A DNA stretch of 54,599 nucleotides. Source: Bordetella parapertussis (lineage in GTDB: Bacteria > Pseudomonadota > Gammaproteobacteria > Burkholderiales > Burkholderiaceae_B). The DNA lies in NCBI GenBank assembly GCA_945897365.1, contig CAMDFD010000018.1, positions 1 to 54,599 of the forward strand. The letters run 5' to 3'. Below are positions 7,049 to 14,437 of the stretch, piece by piece (positions within the stretch are counted from its first letter, which is position 1; the number at the start of each line of letters is the position of its first letter). The notes under the pieces are model-generated. The model made no database searches. It worked only from the letters and a program-made list of their open reading frames with translations, and was not told the DNA's origin. The position numbers were made by a program, and so were the translations under genes.

Positions 7049-9643
7049 ATGAATACTGCGAATCGCAAACCTCTTCCAGGCACCAAGCTTGATTACTTCG
7101 ATACCCGTGCGGCGGTCGATGCCATTCAATCTGGTGCGTATGACAAGTTGCCTTACACCTCGCGTGTGCTGGCTGAAAATCTAGTGCGTCGTTGCGACCC
7201 CGCAACGCTCACGGCTTCGTTGACTCAAATCATCGAACGCAAACGCGACCTGGATTTTCCCTGGTTTCCTGCCAGGGTGGTTTGTCATGACATTCTTGGG
7301 CAAACTGCTCTGGTGGATCTGGCAGGTCTGAGGGATGCAATCGCAGCGCAAGGCGGAGATCCCGCACTCGTCAATCCGGTGGTGCCGACACAATTGATTG
7401 TCGATCACTCCTTGGCCGTCGAGTGTGGCGGTTTCGATCCGGACGCGTTTGAAAAAAACCGTGCGATCGAAGATCGACGAAACGAAGATCGCTTCCATTT
7501 TATTAACTGGACAAAAAAGACCTTTAAAAACGTTGACGTGATTCCTCCCGGCAACGGCATCATGCACCAAATCAATCTGGAGCGCATGTCGCCCGTTGTA
7601 CATGCCCAAGAGGGTGTCGCGTTTCCGGATACCTTGGTTGGCACAGACAGTCACACGCCGCACGTGGACGCGCTTGGCGTGATCGCGATTGGCGTGGGCG
7701 GCCTTGAAGCCGAGAGCGTGATGCTCGGTCGCGCTTCGTGGATGAGACTGCCTGACATTATTGGTGTGGAGCTGACCGGCAAATTGCAGCCTGGCATCAC
7801 CGCCACTGATTTGGTGTTGGCACTCACAGAGTATTTGCGTAGTCAAAAAGTGGTGTCCTCCTATCTGGAGTTTTTCGGTGAAGGTGCGGCGCACCTGACA
7901 CTCGGCGATCGTGCCACGATCTCGAATATGACACCAGAATACGGCGCGACGGCCGCGATGTTTTATATCGATCAGCAAACCATCGACTATCTCACCTTGA
8001 CAGGTCGTGAGGCCGAGCAAGTCAAGCTTGTTGAGACCTATGCCAAGCACGCTGGACTGTGGGCCGACAGCCTCAAGACCGCGGAGTATGAGCGCGTCTT
8101 GCATTTCGACTTGTCCTCAGTTGTCAGAAATATTGCAGGCCCTTCTAATCCTCATCGCCGTGTTGCCACGACTGATCTCGCTGCCAAGGGCATTTCCGGC
8201 AAAGTAGAGAATGAGCCCGGCCTGATGCCTGATGGTGCTGTGATTATTGCGGCCATTACCAGTTGTACCAATACCAGCAATCCGCGTAATGTGATTGCTG
8301 CGGGTCTTTTGGCACGCAACGCAAACGCACGCGGACTCATACGCAAGCCTTGGGTCAAGAGCTCACTCGCACCAGGATCGAAAACTGTTGAGCTTTACCT
8401 CAACGATGCAAAGTTGTTGTCAGAACTCGAAACACTTGGTTTTGGCATTGTGGGTTTTGCCTGCACGACCTGTAACGGCATGAGCGGTGCGCTGGATCCT
8501 GTGATTCAACAGGAAATCATTGATCGCGATTTGTTTGCCACGGCTGTGTTATCGGGTAACCGTAACTTTGACGGTCGTATTCACCCCTATGCGAAACAGG
8601 CATTTCTGGCCTCGCCTCCCTTAGTGGTGGCCTACGCGATCGCGGGCACGATTCGCTTTGACATCGAGCGCGATGTGCTGGGTATCGACCAGCAGGGCAA
8701 ACCTGTCATGCTCAAGGATATCTGGCCCACGGACGAAGAAATTGATGCCATCGTCAAGGCCAGCGTCAAGCCTGAACAGTTTCGCAAGGTGTATGAGCCG
8801 ATGTTCGCCGCGACGGTGGACACAGGTGAGAAGCTCAGTCCACTGTATGACTGGCGCCCTCAAAGCACCTACATCCGTCGCCCGCCCTACTGGGAAGGCG
8901 CACTTGCGGGTGCGCGTGAATTAAAAGGCATGCGTCCACTGGCGGTTCTGGGTGACAACATCACGACGGATCATTTATCTCCTTCGAATGCCATCATGCT
9001 GGATAGCGCAGCTGGCGAATATCTTGAAAAAATGGGCTTGCCCGAAGAAGATTTCAACTCTTACGCGACCCATCGCGGTGACCATCTGACGGCGCAGCGC
9101 GCGACGTTTGCCAACCCCAAGCTCATCAACGAGATGGCGCTGGAAAACGGCAAGGTCAAACAGGGCTCGCTGGCCCGTATTGAACCAGAGGGTCAGGTTA
9201 CACGCATGTGGGAAGCGATCGAGACCTATATGGAGCGTAAACAGCCATTGATCATCGTGGCAGGCGCAGACTATGGCCAGGGCTCCTCGCGTGACTGGGC
9301 GGCTAAAGGCGTTCGTCTGGCAGGCGTTGAAGCGATCGCGGCCGAGGGCTTCGAACGCATCCACCGCACCAACTTGGTGGGTATGGGGGTGCTTCCCCTC
9401 GAGTTTAAAGCTGGGGTCAATCGCAAGACTTTACAACTCGATGGCACTGAGATTTATGACGTGCTGGGCAAACCGACACCACTTGCGACCTTGACTCTTG
9501 TCATTACGCGTAAAAATGGTGAAAGACTTGAAGTGCCAATGACATGCCGTCTCGACACAGCCGAAGAAGTTTCAATCTACGAAGCGGGCGGCGTTTTGCA
9601 GCGTTTCGCCCAAGACTTTTTAGAATCGACCGCAGCGGCTTAA
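7049..9643 (+). CDS. acnD: Fe/S-dependent 2-methylcitrate dehydratase
   Basis: This aconitase-superfamily protein of 864 residues replaces PrpD in the 2-methylcitrate cycle and works with PrpF. The three [4Fe-4S] ligands are Cys406 (ITSCTNTSNP) and Cys472/Cys475 (ACTTCNG). The C-terminal swivel domain carries GDNITTDHLSPSNAI and GQGSSRDWAAKG. The N-terminus (GTKLDYFDTRAAVDAI) and the position between prpC and prpF identify it as AcnD rather than AcnA. It starts 14 bases after prpC with only a weak Shine-Dalgarno, so coupled translation is likely. Confidence 0.95.
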   Translation: MNTANRKPLPGTKLDYFDTRAAVDAIQSGAYDKLPYTSRVLAENLVRRCDPATLTASLTQIIERKRDLDFPWFPARVVCHDILGQTALVDLAGLRDAIAAQGGDPALVNPVVPTQLIVDHSLAVECGGFDPDAFEKNRAIEDRRNEDRFHFINWTKKTFKNVDVIPPGNGIMHQINLERMSPVVHAQEGVAFPDTLVGTDSHTPHVDALGVIAIGVGGLEAESVMLGRASWMRLPDIIGVELTGKLQPGITATDLVLALTEYLRSQKVVSSYLEFFGEGAAHLTLGDRATISNMTPEYGATAAMFYIDQQTIDYLTLTGREAEQVKLVETYAKHAGLWADSLKTAEYERVLHFDLSSVVRNIAGPSNPHRRVATTDLAAKGISGKVENEPGLMPDGAVIIAAITSCTNTSNPRNVIAAGLLARNANARGLIRKPWVKSSLAPGSKTVELYLNDAKLLSELETLGFGIVGFACTTCNGMSGALDPVIQQEIIDRDLFATAVLSGNRNFDGRIHPYAKQAFLASPPLVVAYAIAGTIRFDIERDVLGIDQQGKPVMLKDIWPTDEEIDAIVKASVKPEQFRKVYEPMFAATVDTGEKLSPLYDWRPQSTYIRRPPYWEGALAGARELKGMRPLAVLGDNITTDHLSPSNAIMLDSAAGEYLEKMGLPEEDFNSYATHRGDHLTAQRATFANPKLINEMALENGKVKQGSLARIEPEGQVTRMWEAIETYMERKQPLIIVAGADYGQGSSRDWAAKGVRLAGVEAIAAEGFERIHRTNLVGMGVLPLEFKAGVNRKTLQLDGTEIYDVLGKPTPLATLTLVITRKNGERLEVPMTCRLDTAEEVSIYEAGGVLQRFAQDFLESTAAA

Positions 9644-9655
9644 CGACACAAGCGG

Positions 9656-9670
9656 GCCCTCTCGGAGGGC
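9656..9670. other. Small hairpin between acnD and prpF
   Basis: GCCCTC and GAGGGC pair around a TCG loop just after the acnD stop. No T-run follows, so it is more likely an mRNA-end or attenuating structure than a full terminator. Confidence 0.4.
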
Positions 9671-9715
9671 TCGGTCTGGCTCCACTGAGAGCCATTTACT
9701 TTAGGAAATTTTCAA

Positions 9716-10897
9716 ATGGCGCACACCCCTCAAATTAAAGTTCCCGCCACCTATATGCGTGGCGGCACTAGCAAAGGCGTTTTCTTTCGCTTACAGGATA
9801 TGCCGCCCGCCACGCAGGTACCTGGTGCTGCGCGCGATGCGTTGCTGATGCGCGTCATCGGCAGTCCAGACCCCTATGGCAAGCAAACAGATGGCATGGG
9901 TGCTGCGACCTCCAGTACCAGCAAAACCGTCATCCTGGCTAAAAGCACGCGCCCAGAGCATGACGTGGACTACTTGTTTGGCCAAGTCTCAATCGACAAG
10001 CCTTTCGTCGACTGGAGTGGCAATTGCGGCAACCTGTCCGCTGCTGTGGGGCCCTTTAGTATCAGCAATGGCTTAGTTGACCCTGAGCGCATTCCAAAAA
10101 ATGGCATTGCAACCGTCCGGATCTGGCAAGCGAACATTGGTAAAACTATTATTTCTCACGTACAGATGACAGATGGTGCTGTGCAGGAGACGGGAGATTT
10201 TGAACTCGATGGCGTGACGTTCCCCGCCGCTGAAGTTCAGCTAGAGTTCATGGATCCCGCAGCGGAAGAAGAAGGTGGTGGTGGCGCGATGTTCCCCACA
10301 GGCAATATCGTGGACGATTTGGTCGTGCCTGGAGTGGGCACACTCAAAGCCACCATGATCAATGCCGGCATTCCTACGATTTTTATCAACGCGCAAGCCG
10401 TAGGCTACAAAGGGACCGAGCTTCAAGACGATATCAACAGCGATACAGAAGCAATGGAAATGTTTGAAAAAATCCGTGCCCATGGTGCGATGCGTATGGG
10501 ACTGATCAGTCATCTGGACGAGGCTGCTAAACGTCAACATACCCCCAAGGTCGCTTTCGTTGCCAAGCCTGCAGATTACATTGCGTCGAGTGGCAAAGCG
10601 ATTTCAACATCGGATGTTGATGTCTTGGTTCGCGCGTTGTCGATGGGCAAACTCCACCACGCCATGATGGGCACAGCGGCTGTTGCCATTGGCACTGCGG
10701 CAGCTATTCCTGGCACGCTTGTCAATCTTGCTGCAGGTGGCGGCAACTTGGACGCCGTTCGTTTTGGACATCCGTCTGGTACCTTGCGAGTCGGCGCGCA
10801 GGCCAACCAAGTCGACGGGGAGTGGCAAGTCACCAAAGCCATCATGAGTCGCAGCGCCCGTGTCCTCATGGAAGGCTGGGTTCGCGTTCCGGGCTAA
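9716..10897 (+). CDS. prpF: 2-methylaconitate cis-trans isomerase
   Basis: PrpF has 393 residues, the usual length for this diaminopimelate-epimerase-fold enzyme. It isomerises the 2-methylaconitate made by AcnD so that an aconitase can hydrate it. The opening PATYMRGGTSKGVFF, then DGMGAATSSTSK, the GNCGN motif after DWS, and the C-terminal GHPSGTLRVGA are all characteristic. AGGAAA precedes the ATG. The rehydration step to 2-methylisocitrate is normally performed by an aconitase such as AcnB, which is encoded 0.8 kb downstream. Confidence 0.95.
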   Translation: MAHTPQIKVPATYMRGGTSKGVFFRLQDMPPATQVPGAARDALLMRVIGSPDPYGKQTDGMGAATSSTSKTVILAKSTRPEHDVDYLFGQVSIDKPFVDWSGNCGNLSAAVGPFSISNGLVDPERIPKNGIATVRIWQANIGKTIISHVQMTDGAVQETGDFELDGVTFPAAEVQLEFMDPAAEEEGGGGAMFPTGNIVDDLVVPGVGTLKATMINAGIPTIFINAQAVGYKGTELQDDINSDTEAMEMFEKIRAHGAMRMGLISHLDEAAKRQHTPKVAFVAKPADYIASSGKAISTSDVDVLVRALSMGKLHHAMMGTAAVAIGTAAAIPGTLVNLAAGGGNLDAVRFGHPSGTLRVGAQANQVDGEWQVTKAIMSRSARVLMEGWVRVPG

Positions 10898-10933
10898 TCC
10901 GCGCGAACACTTATCAACGATTAAGCAGGCACT

Positions 10934-11323
10934 ATGCAACAATATTTTTCTCACGCACTCGTTCTGACTTTTACGTTTTTCATCACATGCTCTTTTGTGT
11001 TTTTTATCTCAGGCGCTTACTTGTGGTTTTACAAGATCAACGAGGTCAATGCCCGTTTTAAACATCCCTATCTAAAGCAGCGTAGATTCGGAGATCTACC
11101 TATCAGCATCAGATTGACGATTACGCTGGATTACTTTTTACGGATCCTTTTTCACAAATCTACCGCCTCGTTTGCCAGCAACGCCAATCGTTTGTTATCG
11201 CACGTCGATCCCGTGAATTTACCGATGAGTGTGCGTTGGCCCATTGTTGGCCTGTGGGGTAGCTGTGCGGTGGGCATTGTCGCAATGTTGGGACTTTGGG
11301 CGCTTTTGATCATAGGGTCTTAA
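10934..11323 (+). CDS. Small membrane protein of unknown function
   Basis: A 129-residue protein I do not recognise. It has an N-terminal hydrophobic helix at about residues 7-32 (ALVLTFTFFITCSFVFFISG), a basic central part containing HPYLKQRRFGDLP, and a second helix near the C-terminus (GLWGSCAVGIVAMLGLWALL). It starts 36 bases after prpF and its stop is 3 bases before the next start, so it is probably co-transcribed with prpF and the small GNAT gene. Base and codon use look like those of the neighbours. Confidence 0.65.
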   Translation: MQQYFSHALVLTFTFFITCSFVFFISGAYLWFYKINEVNARFKHPYLKQRRFGDLPISIRLTITLDYFLRILFHKSTASFASNANRLLSHVDPVNLPMSVRWPIVGLWGSCAVGIVAMLGLWALLIIGS

Positions 11324-11326
11324 TTG

Positions 11327-11599
11327 ATGAGTACGATTGAACACAATGTCATAGGCAAGTGCTTTGAGCTCAGGCTAGAGGGTCATCGCTGCGTGCTCGA
11401 TTACACCTTGAACAATAATGTGATGACCATCACCTATACAGGCGTTCCAAGCGAGCTCGGCGGACGCGGTCTAGCCGCTGAGATTACCAAGTTTGCGCTA
11501 GAACATGCTCAGTCACAAGGCTGGAAGGTCATCCCTCAATGCAGCTATGTGGCGGCCTACATCAAAAAACACCCCCATTACGCACCTCTGCTAAATTAA
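11327..11599 (+). CDS. Small GNAT-fold N-acetyltransferase (Acetyltransf_CG/YjdJ type)
   Basis: I start this 90-residue protein at the ATG at 11327, just after the upstream stop; a TTG one codon earlier is the alternative. It is a minimal GCN5-type domain. It contains a beta-rich first half (YTLNNNVMTITYTGVP), the acetyl-CoA loop LGGRGLAAEITKFALEHA, and the terminal CSYVAAYIKKHPHYAPLL typical of the short Acetyltransf_CG family (YidJ/YjdJ and eukaryotic NATD1). The substrate is unknown. It probably shares a message with prpF and the small membrane protein. Confidence 0.85.
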   Translation: MSTIEHNVIGKCFELRLEGHRCVLDYTLNNNVMTITYTGVPSELGGRGLAAEITKFALEHAQSQGWKVIPQCSYVAAYIKKHPHYAPLLN

Positions 11600-11617
11600 G
11601 ATTTACTTATCTTTAAA

Positions 11618-11638
11618 GTCTTATATAAGATATAAGAC
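11618..11638. promoter_or_regulatory. Perfect palindromic operator candidate upstream of acnB
   Basis: Arms GTCTTATAT and ATATAAGAC are perfect inverted repeats around AAG. Twenty consecutive bases are identical to the element before mdh at 3689-3709. It ends two bases before the -35 box of the acnB promoter. An exact 20-base match 7.9 kb away, at the same promoter distance, argues for one shared regulator. Confidence 0.75.
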
Positions 11639-11640
11639 AC

Positions 11641-11669
11641 TTGCAGCACCAAGATCTTCGCTCTACAAT
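11641..11669 (+). promoter_or_regulatory. Sigma-70 promoter of acnB
   Basis: TTGCAG at 11641-11646 and TACAAT at 11664-11669 are separated by exactly 17 bases. The start codon lies 34 bases beyond the -10 box. The palindrome abuts the -35 box on its upstream side. Confidence 0.7.
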
Positions 11670-11703
11670 CATTTCATCCTTCACCACATAGAAAGGCGCT
11701 CAC

Positions 11704-14283
11704 ATGCTACAAGCCTATCGCCAACACGTTGCCGAACGCGCAGCCCTTGGTATCCCACCCCTTCCGCTCTCGGCGCATCAGACTGCCGACCTTATCGAGC
11801 TGCTTAAAGCACCTCCGGCAGGCGAAGGCGATGTACTCGTCGAACTGATGACATATCGCGTTCCAGCGGGCGTCGATGATGCCGCCAAAGTCAAGGCTTC
11901 ATACCTTGCTGCGGTTGCGCTAGGCTCAGAAAAGTGTGCGTTGATTTCGCGTGCCAAGGCCACTGAGTTGTTGGGCACGATGCTGGGTGGTTACAACATC
12001 GGACCGCTGGTTGAGTTGCTCGACGACCAAGAAGTCGGCACGATCGCTGCGGACGGCCTCAAGAAAACATTATTGATGTTTGACGCCTTTCACGACGTCA
12101 AAGAAAAAGCTGAAAAAGGCAATGCCAATGCAAAGTCAGTGATGCAAAGCTGGGCCGACGGCGAGTGGTTTACGAGCCGCCCCGAAGTCCCCAAGAGCCT
12201 CAAAATTACTGTATTGAAAGTGACAGGCGAGTCCAATACAGATGACCTGTCTCCTGCGCCTGACGCCTGGAGTCGTCCTGATATTCCTTTGCACGCCTTG
12301 GCGATGCTCAAGAATCCACGCCCTGGTATCGAACCTCAAGAAGCCGGCAAGGTCGGCCCTGTAAAATTCATCAACGACCTCAAGAAAAAAGGCAACCTCG
12401 TTGCTTATGTGGGTGACGTGGTGGGCACGGGCTCCTCACGCAAATCCGCCACAAACTCCGTTTTGTGGTTTACCGGTGAAGACATTCCTTTTATCCCAAA
12501 CAAGCGTTTTGGTGGCGTCTGTCTGGGCAATAAAATTGCCCCGATTTTCTACAACACAATGGAAGATGCTGGCGCACTACCCATCGAGCTCGATGTCTCC
12601 AACATGAACATGGGTGACGTGATCGAGTTGCGCCCTTATGACGGCGAAGCATTAAAAGATGGCAAGGTCATTGCAAAGTTTCAAGTCAAGTCAGAAGTTC
12701 TATTTGACGAAGTCCGTGCCGGCGGACGTATTCCGCTGATCGTCGGTCGTGGGCTGACTGGCAAAGCACGCGAAGCACTCGGTCTGCCAGCGTCGACCTT
12801 GTTCCGCTTTCCACAAAATCCTGCAGCCTCCGCCAAGGGCTTTACCTTGGCGCAAAAAATGGTGGGTCGCGCGTGTGGCTTGCCTGAAGGCCAGGGCGTG
12901 CGCCCCGGTGCGTACTGTGAGCCCAAGATGACCTCCGTGGGCAGTCAGGACACGACAGGACCGATGACACGCGACGAGCTGAAAGATCTGGCTTGCCTGG
13001 GCTTTTCTGCCGACTTGGTGATGCAGTCCTTCTGCCACACCTCGGCCTACCCTAAAAAAGTGGACGTCAAAACGCATCACTCACTGCCTGAGTTTATGAG
13101 CAACCGTGGCGGCATCTCGCTGCGTCCCGGTGACGGTGTGATTCACTCCTGGCTCAACCGTATGTTGTTGCCCGATACAGTCGGAACAGGCGGTGACTCT
13201 CACACACGTTTCCCAATCGGCATCAGCTTCCCAGCAGGTTCTGGCTTGGTGGCCTTTGCTGCTGCGACTGGCGTGATGCCTCTGGATATGCCTGAGTCGG
13301 TGTTGGTGCGTTTTAAGGGCAAAATGCAACCTGGTGTCACCTTGCGTGACCTTGTCAGCGCGATCCCTTTGTATGCGATCAAAGCTGGCCTCATGACTGT
13401 CAGTAAGTCAAACAAGATCAACATCTTCTCTGGCCGTATCCTCGAAATCGAAGGTTTGCCAAACCTCAAAGCCGAACAGGCCTTTGAATTGTCAGACGCC
13501 TCGGCTGAGCGTTCCGCTGCAGGTTGTACTGTTCGTTTGAATAAAGAGCCTATCATCGAGTACATCAACAGCAATATCGTGATGTTGAAGTGGATGATTG
13601 CCAATGGCTATGAGGACGAGCGCAGCCTGACGCGTCGTATTCAGGCGATGGAAGCTTGGTTGGCCAATCCCCAGTTGCTCCAGCCTGATGCAGATGCCGA
13701 GTACGCCGCCGTGATTGAGATCGACCTGGCCGACATTCATGAGCCCATCGTGGCCTGCCCGAACGATCCTGATGACGTCAAAATGTTGTCAGATGTCGCT
13801 GGCACCAAGATCGACGAAGTGTTTATCGGCAGCTGCATGACCAACATCGGACATTTCCGTGCGGCTTCGAAGTTGCTCGAAGGCAAGCGTGACATGCCTG
13901 TCAAGCTCTGGATCGCACCACCCACCAAGATGGATGCCGCACAGCTGACCGAAGAAGGTCACTATGGCGTTTTTGGTTCAGCCGGTGCACGCACCGAGCC
14001 ACCAGGTTGCTCGCTGTGCATGGGCAACCAGGCTCAGGTTCGCGAAGGTGCGACGGTGATGTCCACTAGCACACGTAACTTCCCCAACCGTCTGGGCAAA
14101 AATACCAATGTGTATTTGGGCTCTGCCGAATTGGCAGCCATTTGTTCGAAGCTTGGTCGTATCCCAACCAAAGAAGAGTACATGACAGACATGGGTGTGC
14201 TCAAAGACAGCAGTGCCGAAATCTACAAGTATCTCAATTTTGATCAGATCCCTGATTACAAGGATGTGGCCGACGCCATCTAA
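11704..14283 (+). CDS. acnB: Aconitate hydratase B (bifunctional with 2-methylisocitrate hydration)
   Basis: The 859-residue AcnB has the HEAT-like domain first (MLQAYRQHVAERAALGIPPL onward), then the swivel domain, then the cluster domains, the order special to AcnB. Cluster ligands are Cys711 (IGSCMTNIGH) and Cys769/Cys772 (GCSLCMGNQ), almost the same numbers as in E. coli AcnB. It interconverts citrate and isocitrate and in many bacteria also hydrates 2-methylaconitate to 2-methylisocitrate, linking this gene to prpF upstream. It has its own promoter with the shared palindrome and ends in a strong terminator. Confidence 0.97.
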   Translation: MLQAYRQHVAERAALGIPPLPLSAHQTADLIELLKAPPAGEGDVLVELMTYRVPAGVDDAAKVKASYLAAVALGSEKCALISRAKATELLGTMLGGYNIGPLVELLDDQEVGTIAADGLKKTLLMFDAFHDVKEKAEKGNANAKSVMQSWADGEWFTSRPEVPKSLKITVLKVTGESNTDDLSPAPDAWSRPDIPLHALAMLKNPRPGIEPQEAGKVGPVKFINDLKKKGNLVAYVGDVVGTGSSRKSATNSVLWFTGEDIPFIPNKRFGGVCLGNKIAPIFYNTMEDAGALPIELDVSNMNMGDVIELRPYDGEALKDGKVIAKFQVKSEVLFDEVRAGGRIPLIVGRGLTGKAREALGLPASTLFRFPQNPAASAKGFTLAQKMVGRACGLPEGQGVRPGAYCEPKMTSVGSQDTTGPMTRDELKDLACLGFSADLVMQSFCHTSAYPKKVDVKTHHSLPEFMSNRGGISLRPGDGVIHSWLNRMLLPDTVGTGGDSHTRFPIGISFPAGSGLVAFAAATGVMPLDMPESVLVRFKGKMQPGVTLRDLVSAIPLYAIKAGLMTVSKSNKINIFSGRILEIEGLPNLKAEQAFELSDASAERSAAGCTVRLNKEPIIEYINSNIVMLKWMIANGYEDERSLTRRIQAMEAWLANPQLLQPDADAEYAAVIEIDLADIHEPIVACPNDPDDVKMLSDVAGTKIDEVFIGSCMTNIGHFRAASKLLEGKRDMPVKLWIAPPTKMDAAQLTEEGHYGVFGSAGARTEPPGCSLCMGNQAQVREGATVMSTSTRNFPNRLGKNTNVYLGSAELAAICSKLGRIPTKEEYMTDMGVLKDSSAEIYKYLNFDQIPDYKDVADAI

Positions 14284-14290
14284 ACCCATT

Positions 14291-14313
14291 ACTCCGGTTG
14301 GAACAGCCGGAGT
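14291..14313. other. Hairpin after acnB
   Basis: ACTCCGGTTG pairs with CAGCCGGAGT around a GAA loop, with one G-T pair. It lies 7 bases after the acnB stop, with no T-run, and precedes the true terminator; it may protect the mRNA end. Confidence 0.5.
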
Positions 14314-14340
14314 ACATCGTCAGAGAGGTTCGAGCTCTTC

Positions 14341-14376
14341 AAGCCACCTGTGTTTGACCCCACGGGTGGCTTTTTT
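14341..14376 (+). terminator. Rho-independent terminator after acnB
   Basis: A 12-bp stem (AAGCCACCTGTG with CACGGGTGGCTT, one G-T pair) closes a short loop and is followed by a T-run. It separates acnB from acnA. Confidence 0.92.
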
Positions 14377-14397
14377 ATTGTGCGTGAATTGTGCGTC

Positions 14398-14424
14398 TGG
14401 TGTAGGATAAAGAGATCTACACCA
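14398..14424. promoter_or_regulatory. Inverted repeat before the acnA start
   Basis: Perfect 8-base arms TGGTGTAG and CTACACCA are separated by 11 bases and end directly beside the AAGGGG Shine-Dalgarno of acnA. It could be a DNA operator or a hairpin in the message near the ribosome site. No regulator is identified. Confidence 0.45.
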
Positions 14425-14437
14425 AGGGGCGCATATC

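Noticed and set aside
7181..8104. 307-codon minus-strand open frame
   Set aside because: It lies wholly within acnD, shows no family motif, and is explained by codon bias in the real gene.
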